Under the pieces are notes generated by a model. The model saw nothing but the letters and a program-made list of their open reading frames with translations, had not been told where the DNA came from and ran no database searches. This document shows positions 34,776-42,645 of a stretch of DNA of 49,692 bases, one piece after another (position 1 is the stretch's first letter; every line of letters starts with the position of its first letter). The position numbers and the translations under genes were made by a program. The DNA is from Opitutaceae bacterium (GTDB lineage: Bacteria; Verrucomicrobiota; Verrucomicrobiia; Opitutales; Opitutaceae): the NCBI GenBank assembly GCA_005792355.1, contig SXSC01000371.1:1-49692 (forward strand), given 5' to 3'.

Positions 34776-35219
34776 CTATTCGGCTTTGCGCGAATCGCGG
34801 CCGAGCTGACCCCGGAGGCGGTCGAGGATGCCGTTGATGAATCGTTTGGAGTCGGCGTTGGAAAATTGCTTCGAGAGATCGATGGCCTCGTTGATTGAGA
34901 CGACCGGCGGAATATCCTTCCGGTGGACCATCTCGAACATCGCGAGCCGGAGGATCGCCAGGTCGATCTTGGCTATGCGCTCGAATTCCCAGTTTTGGGC
35001 GAGCGCCTTGATCTGGGCGTCGATGCCACCCTGATGTTCGATCACCCCGTGGATCAGCTCATCCGCATAGGCATAGTGCTCCCGGGGTTGCTCGCAGCCT
35101 TCGTAGAACACCCGGAGATCCTCGGCCAGGTTATGCGGCGCATTGAGGCTCCAAGCGTACAGGAATTGCAGTGCCGCGACCCGCCCGTCGCGCCGTTGAA
35201 CGAACAAGGCTTTGCTCAT
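34776..35219 (-). CDS. nusB: transcription antitermination factor NusB
   Basis: The 147-residue all-helical protein shows the NusB hallmarks: 'RRDGRVAALQFLYAW' at the N-terminus, 'WEFERIAKIDLAILRLAMFEM' and the conserved end 'VVSINEAIDLSKQFSNADSKRFINGILDRL'. NusB binds boxA RNA with S10 (NusE) in rRNA antitermination. Its ATG overlaps the ribH stop by four bases (ATGA), so ribH-nusB are coupled, a common pairing. ftsY follows 74 bases downstream on the same strand. Confidence 0.95.
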   Translation of the reverse strand: MSKALFVQRRDGRVAALQFLYAWSLNAPHNLAEDLRVFYEGCEQPREHYAYADELIHGVIEHQGGIDAQIKALAQNWEFERIAKIDLAILRLAMFEMVHRKDIPPVVSINEAIDLSKQFSNADSKRFINGILDRLRGQLGRDSRKAE

Positions 35220-35713
35220 CGCGAGAACCTCCGCCGCAACGCGGCCATGGCCAGCGCCGCCTCCGCAAACTCCGCCCCGCGGTTGATCCGTCCGACGCAG
35301 CGCGCCCGGGCCTGGGCTGGCGAATTGACCACGATCACACCGTTGATAACCGGCACGCGCGTCTTCAGCGCGACTCGTTGCAGTGCGGCCGACACGCTCT
35401 GCCCCACCATCTCATGATGACTGGTATCGCCCGCGATCAACACGCCCAGGCCCAGCACGCAGTCAAATCGCCCGCCCCCGCGTTTGGCGGCTTTTCCGGT
35501 CAAGGCCAGTTCATGGGCCGCCCAAGGCACCTCATGCGAACCGGGCACGCGGACCACCTCCACATTGGCCGCCCTGACCCCGGCCGCCCGCAACCGCGCC
35601 CGCACGCGGGCCAGCAGGCCGTCGACGAGCGTCTCGTTGTAGCGCGCGGCCACGAGGCCGATGCGGAACGCCGCACCCGTAATCCCTCGCGCGTGGGGTG
35701 AATCCAGGCTCAT
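35216..35713 (-). CDS. ribH: 6,7-dimethyl-8-ribityllumazine synthase
   Basis: The 165-residue protein has the lumazine synthase motifs 'RIGLVAARYNETLVDGLL', 'VVRVPGSHEVPWAAHEL', 'VLGLGVLIAGDTSHHEMVGQSVSAAL' (catalytic His in the SHHEMV position, where the usual residues are phosphate- and acid-binding) and 'VPVINGVIVV'. It joins the RibA-derived pyrimidine and the RibB-derived butanone phosphate, the step before riboflavin synthase. It lies between ribB and nusB on the minus strand, overlapping nusB by four bases. Confidence 0.95.
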   Translation of the reverse strand: MSLDSPHARGITGAAFRIGLVAARYNETLVDGLLARVRARLRAAGVRAANVEVVRVPGSHEVPWAAHELALTGKAAKRGGGRFDCVLGLGVLIAGDTSHHEMVGQSVSAALQRVALKTRVPVINGVIVVNSPAQARARCVGRINRGAEFAEAALAMAALRRRFSR

Positions 35714-35806
35714 GCGGTTTTCGCTCCGCCAAAACCTGCGGCCAAACCCGCCCCTCTGACGGAACAGGGCCGGATGGATTGAGGGTACTGGTGGATTTTC
35801 GAGGCT

Positions 35807-35882
35807 GGCATCGGTCGAGCCGGACAGGTTGCGCGACCCGGGGTGACCGCCGCAACTTGTTTTTTCTGAGCCGACCGATGCC
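35807..35882. repeat. 76-bp hairpin in the ribB-ribH spacer
   Basis: Outer arms GGCATCGGTCG (35807-35817) and CGACCGATGCC (35872-35882) pair perfectly, and a second partial pairing (CAGGTTGCG with CGCAACTTG) lies further in. It is the main structure in the 365-base gap 35714-36078. That gap was checked for an FMN riboswitch on the minus strand, and the conserved RFN blocks were not found. Confidence 0.65.
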
Positions 35883-36078
35883 GGAAAATCTTTTCCCTGT
35901 GCAAAGTCTCAGACCGGATTTCGCCTTCACCCCACGAGCTTCGCCCGCGGAGTCGCCATCGCCACACAGTCGGATCTCCGGGCAGCTCCATGCGGAGCAA
36001 TTTTATTCGGGTGGGCGTTCGCTGGCTTTCCATCCGCAGTCCCGCAGCTCTTCGCGGCGCGGTGTCGGAAGTTGCGCT

Positions 36079-37182
36079 CTAAACATGCACCTGTTCCACA
36101 ATCTCGAGACCGTAACCGTCAAGCGCGACCACTTTGCGCGTGCTGTTCGAGAGCAGCCGGATTTTCGCCAGACCCAGCGCCGCGAGAATCTGCGCACCCA
36201 AGCCATAGTCGCGGAAGCTCATCGGCGGCGGCAACTCGCCCGGCCGGGCCGTCAGACAGCGGACCATCGTCTCGCCCGGATTGGCCGGCTGCATATAGAG
36301 CACGACTCCCCGGCCCTCCCGCGCCACGGCGGCCAGTGACGCCATGAGGATGGGGTGGCCAGGCGTCCCTTTCGCCCGGAATAAATCGCTCAGCAAATTC
36401 CCACTGTGGACGCGCACGAGGGTCGGCTCCGGCCCGAGGGTGCCGCAGGTCAGTGCGAGGTGATGCCGCCCATCGAGCCGGCTGCGAAATACATGCAGCG
36501 TGAAGGCGCCAAACTCGGAAGCGAAGGGCTGGGCTGTCACCAATTCCACGAGTTGATCCCGCCTCGCCCGGTACTCGATCAGCGAGGCGATCGAAATAAT
36601 CTTGAGGCCGAACCTGCGCGCAAACTCCACCAATTGCGGGAGTCGCTGCACGGTGCCGTCATCATTGACCAGTTCGCACAGCACCCCGATCGGCGAAAGC
36701 CCGGCAAGGGTCACGAGATCGACCGCCGCCTCCGTGTGCCCCGCCCGCTCCAGCACCCCGCCCGCCCGCGCACGCAAGGGGAACACATGGCCCGGCTGCA
36801 CGAGCTGCTCCGGGTGCGTGGCGGGGTTGGCCAGCAGGCGGATGGTGAGAGTGCGATCGTACGCGCTGATCCCCGTCGAAATGCCATCGGCCGCATCGAC
36901 GCTCACCGTGAAATCGGTGCGATGCGATTCCCGATTGCGCGACACCATCGGACCCAGGCCCAGCCGGCGCAAATGCGGCTCAAGCGTCGGCACGCACACA
37001 ATGCCGCTGCCGTAACGGATCATCATGTTGACCGTTTCCGGTGTCACCTTTTCGGCCGCCATGATGAGGTCGCCCTCGTTCTCCCGATTTTCGTCATCCG
37101 TCACAATCACGAGCTTGCCGGCGGCAATGTCCGCAATGGCGGATTCCACAGAATCGAAGGACGGAAGTTCGGTTGCAGGCAT
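36079..37182 (-). CDS. ribB: 3,4-dihydroxy-2-butanone-4-phosphate synthase with degenerate GTP cyclohydrolase II-like domain
   Basis: Residues 1-205 or so form a complete RibB domain: 'VTDDENRENEGDLIMAAEKVT' (acidic metal loop), 'DRTLTIRLLANP', 'QPGHVFPLRARAGGVLERAGHTEAAVDL'. It makes the four-carbon precursor of lumazine from ribulose 5-phosphate. The C-terminal half resembles GTP cyclohydrolase II but lacks its zinc site: where RibA has 'VHSECLTGDVFGSLRCDCG', this protein reads 'VHSGNLLSDLFRAKGTPGH', with all three Cys gone. GCHII activity is therefore unlikely, and a separate RibA would be needed. The start at 37182 ('MPATELPSF') is preferred over 37245. Confidence 0.92.
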   Translation of the reverse strand: MPATELPSFDSVESAIADIAAGKLVIVTDDENRENEGDLIMAAEKVTPETVNMMIRYGSGIVCVPTLEPHLRRLGLGPMVSRNRESHRTDFTVSVDAADGISTGISAYDRTLTIRLLANPATHPEQLVQPGHVFPLRARAGGVLERAGHTEAAVDLVTLAGLSPIGVLCELVNDDGTVQRLPQLVEFARRFGLKIISIASLIEYRARRDQLVELVTAQPFASEFGAFTLHVFRSRLDGRHHLALTCGTLGPEPTLVRVHSGNLLSDLFRAKGTPGHPILMASLAAVAREGRGVVLYMQPANPGETMVRCLTARPGELPPPMSFRDYGLGAQILAALGLAKIRLLSNSTRKVVALDGYGLEIVEQVHV

Positions 37183-37296
37183 GGCGGATGGCGGGCAGCG
37201 AACGTCTCGCGCACCAGCGCCGCTGTCAACGCGGTTGGGCAGCACCGCAATCGCGGAGTGGATCTTTCGGACTTCGACCGCGCCCAGCCCCGGCGC

Positions 37297-37866
37297 CTAC
37301 TGCGTGAAATCCACCACGAAGCTTTCCGTCGGTTCCTCCACGCCTTCCACAAACATCGAGACGAACAGCTTGAACTGGTACGGTGGACGCACGTTCTTCG
37401 CCACCGTGAGTGACTTTCCATCTCCCGGACCGAGCACGTAGAATTCAGGGCCGGGCTGGTATTTCGGACTCCAACGCAAGGTCGCTCGCACGACATCGGG
37501 CGCCATCGGCTTCTTCTTCCCATCGTAGAACGACAGCTTGAAATTTCCCCCGGTCACCTGGAGCCCGAGAAAACCCTTGGCGCCGCGCGCGATCTCCATG
37601 CCTTCAATCTTCGGCGGAGCCTCCTCTGCCTTGGCCGCCTTGTCCGCGACACCCTTGGCGGGAGCCTTGGTGCTGGCGGCAGCGGGGGCCTTGGCCCCGG
37701 GCGCGGTCTTGCTCCCCGCCGCGGCCTTGGCGCCGGCGGGGACTTTCGTTCCCGGCGCGGGGGCGGACTTGGCAGCCGGTGCCGCCGGCGCGGGAGCGGG
37801 CGTGGGTTGGGCAAGCACCGACAGCGGCAGCGCAAACGAAACGAGCCCAGCGACGAAGTGTTTCAT
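37297..37866 (-). CDS. exported protein with Ala/Pro/Lys-rich linker, function unknown
   Basis: The 189-residue protein has a signal peptide ('MKHFVAGLVSFALPLSVLAQP') and then about 70 residues of Ala/Pro/Lys/Gly repeats ('PGTKVPAGAKAAAGSKTAPG'), likely an extended linker. A C-terminal beta-rich domain of about 100 residues ('FLGLQVTGGNFKLSFYDGKKKPM...PTESFVVDFTQ') ends it. No family is recognised. It is transcribed toward ribB, 114 bases upstream of its start, and diverges from the carbonic anhydrase gene. Confidence 0.75.
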   Translation of the reverse strand: MKHFVAGLVSFALPLSVLAQPTPAPAPAAPAAKSAPAPGTKVPAGAKAAAGSKTAPGAKAPAAASTKAPAKGVADKAAKAEEAPPKIEGMEIARGAKGFLGLQVTGGNFKLSFYDGKKKPMAPDVVRATLRWSPKYQPGPEFYVLGPGDGKSLTVAKNVRPPYQFKLFVSMFVEGVEEPTESFVVDFTQ

Positions 37867-37979
37867 GCCGGCATTCTGGCGACGGTTCCGCCCACGGCAA
37901 GCGGGTTGATGCATCCCCGCGAGTCTTACTTCCAATTGACGAGACGCCGACCAACCCAATGCTCGTCATCCTTTCCCGC

Positions 37980-38624
37980 ATGCCTGATCTGAAAAATCTG
38001 TTCGTGAACAACCAAGCGTGGTCGGAGAAAATCCGCCGCGAAAAACCGGATTTCTTTATCGCGCTCTCGCGCCAGCAGACGCCCGCCCACCTGTGGATCG
38101 GCTGCGCCGACAGCCGGGTGCCGGCCAACGAAATTGTCGGCCTGCTCCCCGGCGAACTTTTCGTCCATCGGAATATCGCGAACGTCGTGGTGCATACCGA
38201 TCTCAACTGTCTCTCGGTGATGCAATTCGCGGTCGATATTCTCAAGGTCCGGCACATCATTGTCTGCGGCCACTACGGTTGCAGCGGCGTCGACGCCGCC
38301 CTGCACCGCGACCGGATCGGCCTGGCCGACCCCTGGCTGCAGCACGTGCAGGACGTGCGCCACAAGCACGAGCGCAAGCTGGAGTGCGTTTCCGGCGATG
38401 GCACCGCCCGCTGCGACCGCCTCTGTGAGCTCAATGTGATCGAGCAGGTGGCCAACGTGTGCCGCACGACCATTGTGCGCGATGCCTGGATACGCGGAAG
38501 CGAGCTGGCCGTGCACGGCTGGATTTATGGCCTGGCGAACGGCCTGTTGCGCGACCTGCAATGCACGGCCACCAGTGCCGACAGCGCCGCGGCTTCGTAC
38601 CGCGCCGCCCTCGCGGCGCTGTGA
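37980..38624 (+). CDS. can: beta-class carbonic anhydrase
   Basis: The 214-residue protein is a complete beta-carbonic anhydrase. Zinc ligands are C42 and D44 in 'CADSRVP', H98 and C101 in 'CGHYGCSG', with the dyad partner R46. Flanking motifs 'GELFVHRNIANVV' and 'VHGWIYGLANGLL' are also present. It interconverts CO2 and bicarbonate in the cytoplasm. The start at 37980 ('MPDLKNLF') is the usual N-terminus; ATG 37959 is seven codons upstream. Confidence 0.95.
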   Translation: MPDLKNLFVNNQAWSEKIRREKPDFFIALSRQQTPAHLWIGCADSRVPANEIVGLLPGELFVHRNIANVVVHTDLNCLSVMQFAVDILKVRHIIVCGHYGCSGVDAALHRDRIGLADPWLQHVQDVRHKHERKLECVSGDGTARCDRLCELNVIEQVANVCRTTIVRDAWIRGSELAVHGWIYGLANGLLRDLQCTATSADSAAASYRAALAAL

Positions 38625-38720
38625 GCGGGTTCCCGCCGGGCGATCTTCCGCGGAGCGCGGCCCGCCGGTCGCCGGACCGGGAAATTCCGCCCGGAAATTG
38701 CGGGCGACTCCCGGCTGCAA

Positions 38721-40091
38721 TCAGCCGGCCGGGCGCCGCTGCGTCTTGAGTTCCCGCCAGCGCGCCAGCCGATCGGCGATCTTCGCCTCCCAGCCCGCCG
38801 TCTTCGGCGTGTAGAGCGTCAGCGGCTTTTCGAGGTAGTCCTGCCCGGTGATGTTTTCGGGGAAATCGTGCGAATAGTCGTAGCCCTTGCCCTGCCCGAG
38901 GCGCTTGTTCGCCTGGCCGGTCTTGCTGCGCAGCGCCGACGGAATCGTCTGCACCGGCTGTTCCTGCAGCGCCCGGTGCGCCGCGCCAAGCGCGACGGTC
39001 GCGGAATTGCTCTTCGGCGCCGTCGCGATGTACAGCGTCGCGTGGGCGAGCGTGAGTTCCGCCTCCGGCAGCCCGATGAAATCGACGGCGTGATGCGCGG
39101 CCACGGTGAGCGGCAGGGCCTGCGGATCGGCGAGGCCGACATCCTCGCTGGCGAGAATCACGAGCCGCCGCGCGATGAAACGCGGGTCCTCCCCTCCCGC
39201 GAGCATCTTCGCGAGCCAGTACATCGCCGCGTCGGGATCGCTGCCGCGGCAGCTCTTGATGAACGCGGAGACCGTGTCGTAGTGCTCGTCCTCATCCGCA
39301 TCGTATCGAATCCTCCGCTCCCGGGCGAAGACCTCGATTTCCGCCGCCGTGATCACGCCGCCCTCCGGCAGCCCGAGCACGATCACTTCGAGCGAGTTGA
39401 GCGCGCGCCGGAGATCGCCGTCGGACAGCACGGCGAGATCGCCGAGAATCTTGTCCGCCGCGGTGACACGTCGCTCGCCCAAACCGCGCCTGACGTCGGT
39501 CAGCGCCAGTTGCAGCACCCCGGCGACCGCCGGCGTGGTCAGCGGTTCGAGACGGAAAAGATGGCTGCGCGAGAGCAGCGGCGGGTTGACGTAGAAGCCG
39601 GGGTTGTGCGTGGTCGCGCCGATGAGGCGGACCGTGCCTTCCTCGACATCGGGCAGCAGCAGGTCCTGCTGCGATTTGTTGAAACGGTGCAACTCGTCGA
39701 TGAAAAGAATCGTCGCGGCCTCGGGTCGGCGGCGGGCCGCGGCGAGAATCTCGCGCAATTCCGCCACGTTGGACATGACGGCGTTGACGCGCACGAAACG
39801 GCTCTGGGTCTCGTGCGCGATCGCCTCGGCGATGCTGGTCTTGCCGCAGCCGGGCGGCCCGTAGAAGAGCAGCGAGCCAAAACGGTTCTGCGCCACCAAT
39901 CGGGGCAGGAGACTGCCGGGTTTGAGCAGGTGGTCCTGTCCGACGACCTCGTTCAGTTGGCGCGGCCGCATCCGCGCGGCGAGGGGCTGGCTCGGTCGGC
40001 GCACTGCCTCGGACGAGGCGGGCTGGCCGGGCGTCGCGATCGCGGGCGGGGAATCGTCGGCAAAAAGATCGGTTTGGTCGGGCGCGGACAT
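38721..40091 (-). CDS. rarA: replication-associated recombination protein RarA (MgsA), AAA+ ATPase
   Basis: The 456-residue protein has the RarA pattern: 'PLAARMRPRQLNEVVGQDHLL', Walker A 'FYGPPGCGKTSIAEAIA', Walker B 'ILFIDELHRFNKSQQDLLLPDVEEG', 'LIGATTHNPGFYVNPPLLSRS', then the tetramerisation part ending with 'GQGKGYDYSHDFPENITGQDYL'. RarA acts at stalled forks, binding SSB and remodelling DNA ends. The start at 40091 is chosen because upstream in-frame sequence (to 40280) crosses the two palindromes of the intergenic region. It is divergent from comEC. Confidence 0.95.
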   Translation of the reverse strand: MSAPDQTDLFADDSPPAIATPGQPASSEAVRRPSQPLAARMRPRQLNEVVGQDHLLKPGSLLPRLVAQNRFGSLLFYGPPGCGKTSIAEAIAHETQSRFVRVNAVMSNVAELREILAAARRRPEAATILFIDELHRFNKSQQDLLLPDVEEGTVRLIGATTHNPGFYVNPPLLSRSHLFRLEPLTTPAVAGVLQLALTDVRRGLGERRVTAADKILGDLAVLSDGDLRRALNSLEVIVLGLPEGGVITAAEIEVFARERRIRYDADEDEHYDTVSAFIKSCRGSDPDAAMYWLAKMLAGGEDPRFIARRLVILASEDVGLADPQALPLTVAAHHAVDFIGLPEAELTLAHATLYIATAPKSNSATVALGAAHRALQEQPVQTIPSALRSKTGQANKRLGQGKGYDYSHDFPENITGQDYLEKPLTLYTPKTAGWEAKIADRLARWRELKTQRRPAG

Positions 40092-40188
40092 CGTGAGGCC
40101 CACCAATCTCCGCCATTTACGGAAGATGAAAAGGTATTTCAAGTGCCGCCCAAGCCACGCCACGCCCCTCGACCCGCTCCCCATTCTT

Positions 40189-40209
40189 TTGTCACGTAAT
40201 ACGTGACAA
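40189..40209. promoter_or_regulatory. 21-bp palindrome, possible operator (site 1, rarA side)
   Basis: Ten-base arms TTGTCACGTA and TACGTGACAA flank one central base. The site lies 98 bases upstream of the rarA start codon. An identical 21-mer is at 40235-40255, with centres 46 bases apart. Perfect duplicated palindromes in a divergent promoter region are typical of repressor or activator sites. The binding protein is unknown. Confidence 0.65.
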
Positions 40210-40231
40210 GTGATCAGGAGCGGCTTTTTAC

Positions 40232-40258
40232 CATTTGTCACGTAATACGTGACAAATG
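40232..40258. promoter_or_regulatory. 27-bp perfect palindrome, possible operator (site 2, comEC side)
   Basis: The same 21-bp core as at 40189 is extended by CAT and ATG to a 27-base perfect palindrome with a single central base. Its end is 85 bases upstream of the comEC start codon. The base sequence between sites is 25 bases outside the cores. A terminator is unlikely, because no T tract follows on either strand. Confidence 0.65.
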
Positions 40259-40343
40259 ATTTTGCGGATGGGCGGAGCACAGGATCGGGGGGAAGGGCGA
40301 GATTTGCGTCGATTAGCGGGGAATTGCGGATACCTCACTACTC

Positions 40344-41981
40344 ATGACCAGCCGGAGCCTCGGACATCGCGCGCCACTGCTCTGGCTCGTGCTGCCGTTC
40401 ATCGCCGGGCTCGCGGCGGGAAAGGCGGGCGATATCACGGCCGGCGTCGGGCTGCTCGCCGCCGCCTCGCTGGCGGGCCTGATCTCGTTGACGGGAGTCT
40501 GGCGATTTCCACGCCTCTGGGCGCCCGGCCTCGTGGCCGCAATGTTCCTGGCCGGCATGGCGAGCCATGCGCTGCACCGGGCACGACTGCCGGCCTGGGA
40601 AACGCTGCCTCCGCGCGAAGCCCGGCTCGCGCTACAGGTCGACCGCATTTTCGCGCCGCGGGATGCGCGCCGCGCCTCCGGGCTGGGCACCGTGCTGCGC
40701 GCGGACGATCACCTGCGGGAACTCGCCGGGCAGCGGGTGTATTTCTCACTGTCCCTCGGGCGCGGGGAGGCGCCGCCGATCCGCAGCGCGGTGGTGTCGG
40801 CAGTCGGCATCATTGTCACTTTGCCACGTCAACCGCCTGCGGACACGTTTGATGGTTACCTGGCCGGCGCCGGAATAAATTTCCGGCTGACGCGCGGCCG
40901 GGTCTTGGCCGTGGAGCGACCGGCCAATGCCTATTACCGTTTTTGCGCGCAAGCCTCCGCCCGTTTCAAACGGATCCTCGACCGGGGGATTGTGGAGAAA
41001 CAGTCCGCCCTGGCCGCGTTGTTGCGCGGGATGATGCTGGGGGAGACCCACGAATTGAGCGAGGAGCAGCGCGCGGTGTTCATGCAAAGCGGGACAATGC
41101 ATCTCTTCGCCATCAGCGGTCTCAATATCGGCGTGATCGCGGCCGCGCTGCAGGCGCTGCTGGCCCTGGCTCGATTGCCCCGCTGGGCCCGTTTTGTCGT
41201 CGGCCTGTTGCTGCTGTGGATCTTCGTCGACATCACCGGCGCGTCGCCGTCGGCGGTGCGGGCCTTTGTGATGGCGGTTTTTCTCCAGGCGGCCTTCGTC
41301 CTGCAACGGCCGGCCAACGTGCTCGCCGGCCTGGTGGGCTCGGCCTTTGCCGTGCTGCTTGTCGCCCCGCTGCAGGTTTTCAGCGCGAGTTTCCTGATGA
41401 GTTACACGATCGTCCTCGCGTTGCTGGTGCTGGGCCTGCCGCTCGGCGAGGCGTGGCTCGTCCGCTGGGGGCCGTGGCGCGACCTGCCGAAGGCCACCTG
41501 GCGATGGTGGCAGCACCGGATGGATTGGTTGTGGCGGATGGCCACCGGCGCGATTGCCATCGGCGCGGCCACCATGCTCGTCAGCTTCCTCACCGGCGTG
41601 CAGTTCTTCCGGCTCCTGACGCCCGGCGCCCTCCTCGCCAACCTCGTGCTTATTCCCGCGGCGATGGTGGTCACGCTGGGTGGGTTTGCGTCGTTGCTCT
41701 GCGGTCTGGTCGGGCTGGGTGCCGGCGCGGTCTTGTGCAATCACGCCTCGGCTCTCGTGTTGCTGCTGATCGAGTGGCTGGTGCGACTTAGCGTGCAAAT
41801 CCCGGGCGCGTTTTTTCCCGCCCGCTTTGCCGCCCCCTGGGTGGGCCCGGCAGCCCTCGCCGTGCTGGTCGCCACGCTGCTCGCCGGCTACGCCGCCGGT
41901 TGGAGGAAGGAACACGGCGGCTGGTGGCCACCGTTTGCCGTGGTGGCGATCACCCTGATTTTCGGGATGAAATTTGGCTGA
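40344..41981 (+). CDS. comEC: ComEC/Rec2 family competence membrane protein (no metallo-beta-lactamase domain)
   Basis: The 545-residue protein begins with two or three membrane segments, then a soluble OB-like region (about 85-195). The Competence domain follows, with 'ALLRGMMLGETHELSEEQRAVFMQSGTMHLFAISGLNIGVI', the signature of ComEC, and about eight more helices. The C-terminal metallo-beta-lactamase domain of full-length ComEC (about 750 residues) is absent. ComEC forms the inner-membrane channel for incoming single-stranded DNA during transformation. Shorter forms without the nuclease-like domain are known. The gene diverges from rarA across a spacer with two identical palindromes. Confidence 0.92.
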   Translation: MTSRSLGHRAPLLWLVLPFIAGLAAGKAGDITAGVGLLAAASLAGLISLTGVWRFPRLWAPGLVAAMFLAGMASHALHRARLPAWETLPPREARLALQVDRIFAPRDARRASGLGTVLRADDHLRELAGQRVYFSLSLGRGEAPPIRSAVVSAVGIIVTLPRQPPADTFDGYLAGAGINFRLTRGRVLAVERPANAYYRFCAQASARFKRILDRGIVEKQSALAALLRGMMLGETHELSEEQRAVFMQSGTMHLFAISGLNIGVIAAALQALLALARLPRWARFVVGLLLLWIFVDITGASPSAVRAFVMAVFLQAAFVLQRPANVLAGLVGSAFAVLLVAPLQVFSASFLMSYTIVLALLVLGLPLGEAWLVRWGPWRDLPKATWRWWQHRMDWLWRMATGAIAIGAATMLVSFLTGVQFFRLLTPGALLANLVLIPAAMVVTLGGFASLLCGLVGLGAGAVLCNHASALVLLLIEWLVRLSVQIPGAFFPARFAAPWVGPAALAVLVATLLAGYAAGWRKEHGGWWPPFAVVAITLIFGMKFG

Positions 41982-42005
41982 GCCGAAAAGTGAACCCTCG
42001 CCCTT

Positions 42006-42050
42006 CGCTTGGCCACCCCGAGGCAAGCCTCGGGGCATCAGGGCCAAGCG
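42006..42050. repeat. nested palindrome after comEC
   Basis: An outer 9-bp stem (CGCTTGGCC with GGCCAAGCG) encloses an inner 9-bp stem (CCCCGAGGC with GCCTCGGGG, loop AA). Both are perfect. There is no U-tract immediately after, so it looks more like a REP-type palindrome than an intrinsic terminator, though it could still end comEC transcription. Confidence 0.75.
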
Positions 42051-42139
42051 ACCGCTACGCAGAACTCGGAAAAAAGCCTCGATTATCCTCGTTTCCTGCT
42101 TTCCTGCCTTGCCCGTTTGCCGCAGCTTTCCGGACACCG

Positions 42140-42433
42140 ATGAAAAGCTCCTACGAACTCGCGATGGAACGGCTGGCCAAATCCGATCCCGACGCCAACA
42201 AGCCGCTCAGCCCCGCGCAAAAAACCCGGCTCGCCGAAATCGATCGCGTCTACCAAGGCAAGCTGGCCGAGCGGGAGATTTTTCTGAAGAAGCAACTCGA
42301 CGAGGCGCTCGCCGCGCAAAAGTTCGAGGAGCTGGACAAGATCAAACAGCAACTCGGCAACGAGCGCGCCCGGATTGAGGAAGATCGCGAGGCGGAAAAA
42401 GACGCCGTGCGCCGGAGCGCCGCCAAGAGCTAG
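42140..42433 (+). CDS. small charged coiled-coil protein
   Basis: The 97-residue protein starts 'MKSSYELAMERLAKSDPDANKPLSPAQKTRLAEIDRVYQGKLAEREIFL' and is almost wholly predicted helix and coiled-coil, rich in Glu, Lys, Arg and Ala, with no membrane segment. The function is unknown; I recall similar small proteins in Verrucomicrobia. Its stop codon (TAG, 42431-42433) is the first three bases of the 93-bp element, so the element insertion may have set the present C-terminus. The frame is open upstream to 41900, but no family resemblance is seen there. Confidence 0.8.
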   Translation: MKSSYELAMERLAKSDPDANKPLSPAQKTRLAEIDRVYQGKLAEREIFLKKQLDEALAAQKFEELDKIKQQLGNERARIEEDREAEKDAVRRSAAKS

Positions 42434-42523
42434 CCCGGACATTTCGCACTCTGCTCGCGAGCGGAGTCACACGGTGTTCGAGATTTTCTTCTGCGTTCGC
42501 GGTGCTCAGGGATGTCCGGGCTA
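42431..42523. repeat. 93-bp element with 12-bp terminal inverted repeats, copy B (inverted)
   Basis: It starts TAGCCCGGACAT and ends ATGTCCGGGCTA. Read on the minus strand it matches copy A at 22239-22331 over all 93 bases with four mismatches. Its first TAG is the stop codon of the upstream coiled-coil gene. A relative with similar ends follows 28 bases later, so the space between two convergent genes is made of these elements. Confidence 0.9.
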
Positions 42524-42551
42524 AGTTCAATACCGCCTGGCGGTTTTGTTT

Positions 42552-42645
42552 TAGCCCGCATGAACCCCAGAGATCCAAGCGCACGCCGCCCGAAACTCGT
42601 CAAGCGCGGGGAGAATTCCGCGGAAAGTGTGAAAAATGCGGGCTA
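42552..42645. repeat. 94-bp element with related ends (TAGCCCGCAT / ATGCGGGCTA)
   Basis: The 10-bp terminal inverted repeat TAGCCCGCAT ... ATGCGGGCTA resembles the ends of the 93-bp element (TAGCCCGGACAT), and the length is almost the same. The interior is different. On the minus strand its terminal TAG (42643-42645) is the stop codon of the EEP hydrolase gene. Confidence 0.75.

Noticed and set aside
35714..36078. FMN riboswitch between ribB and ribH
   Set aside because: The conserved RFN blocks were not found on the minus strand; only a long hairpin is present. The 114 bases upstream of ribB also lack them.
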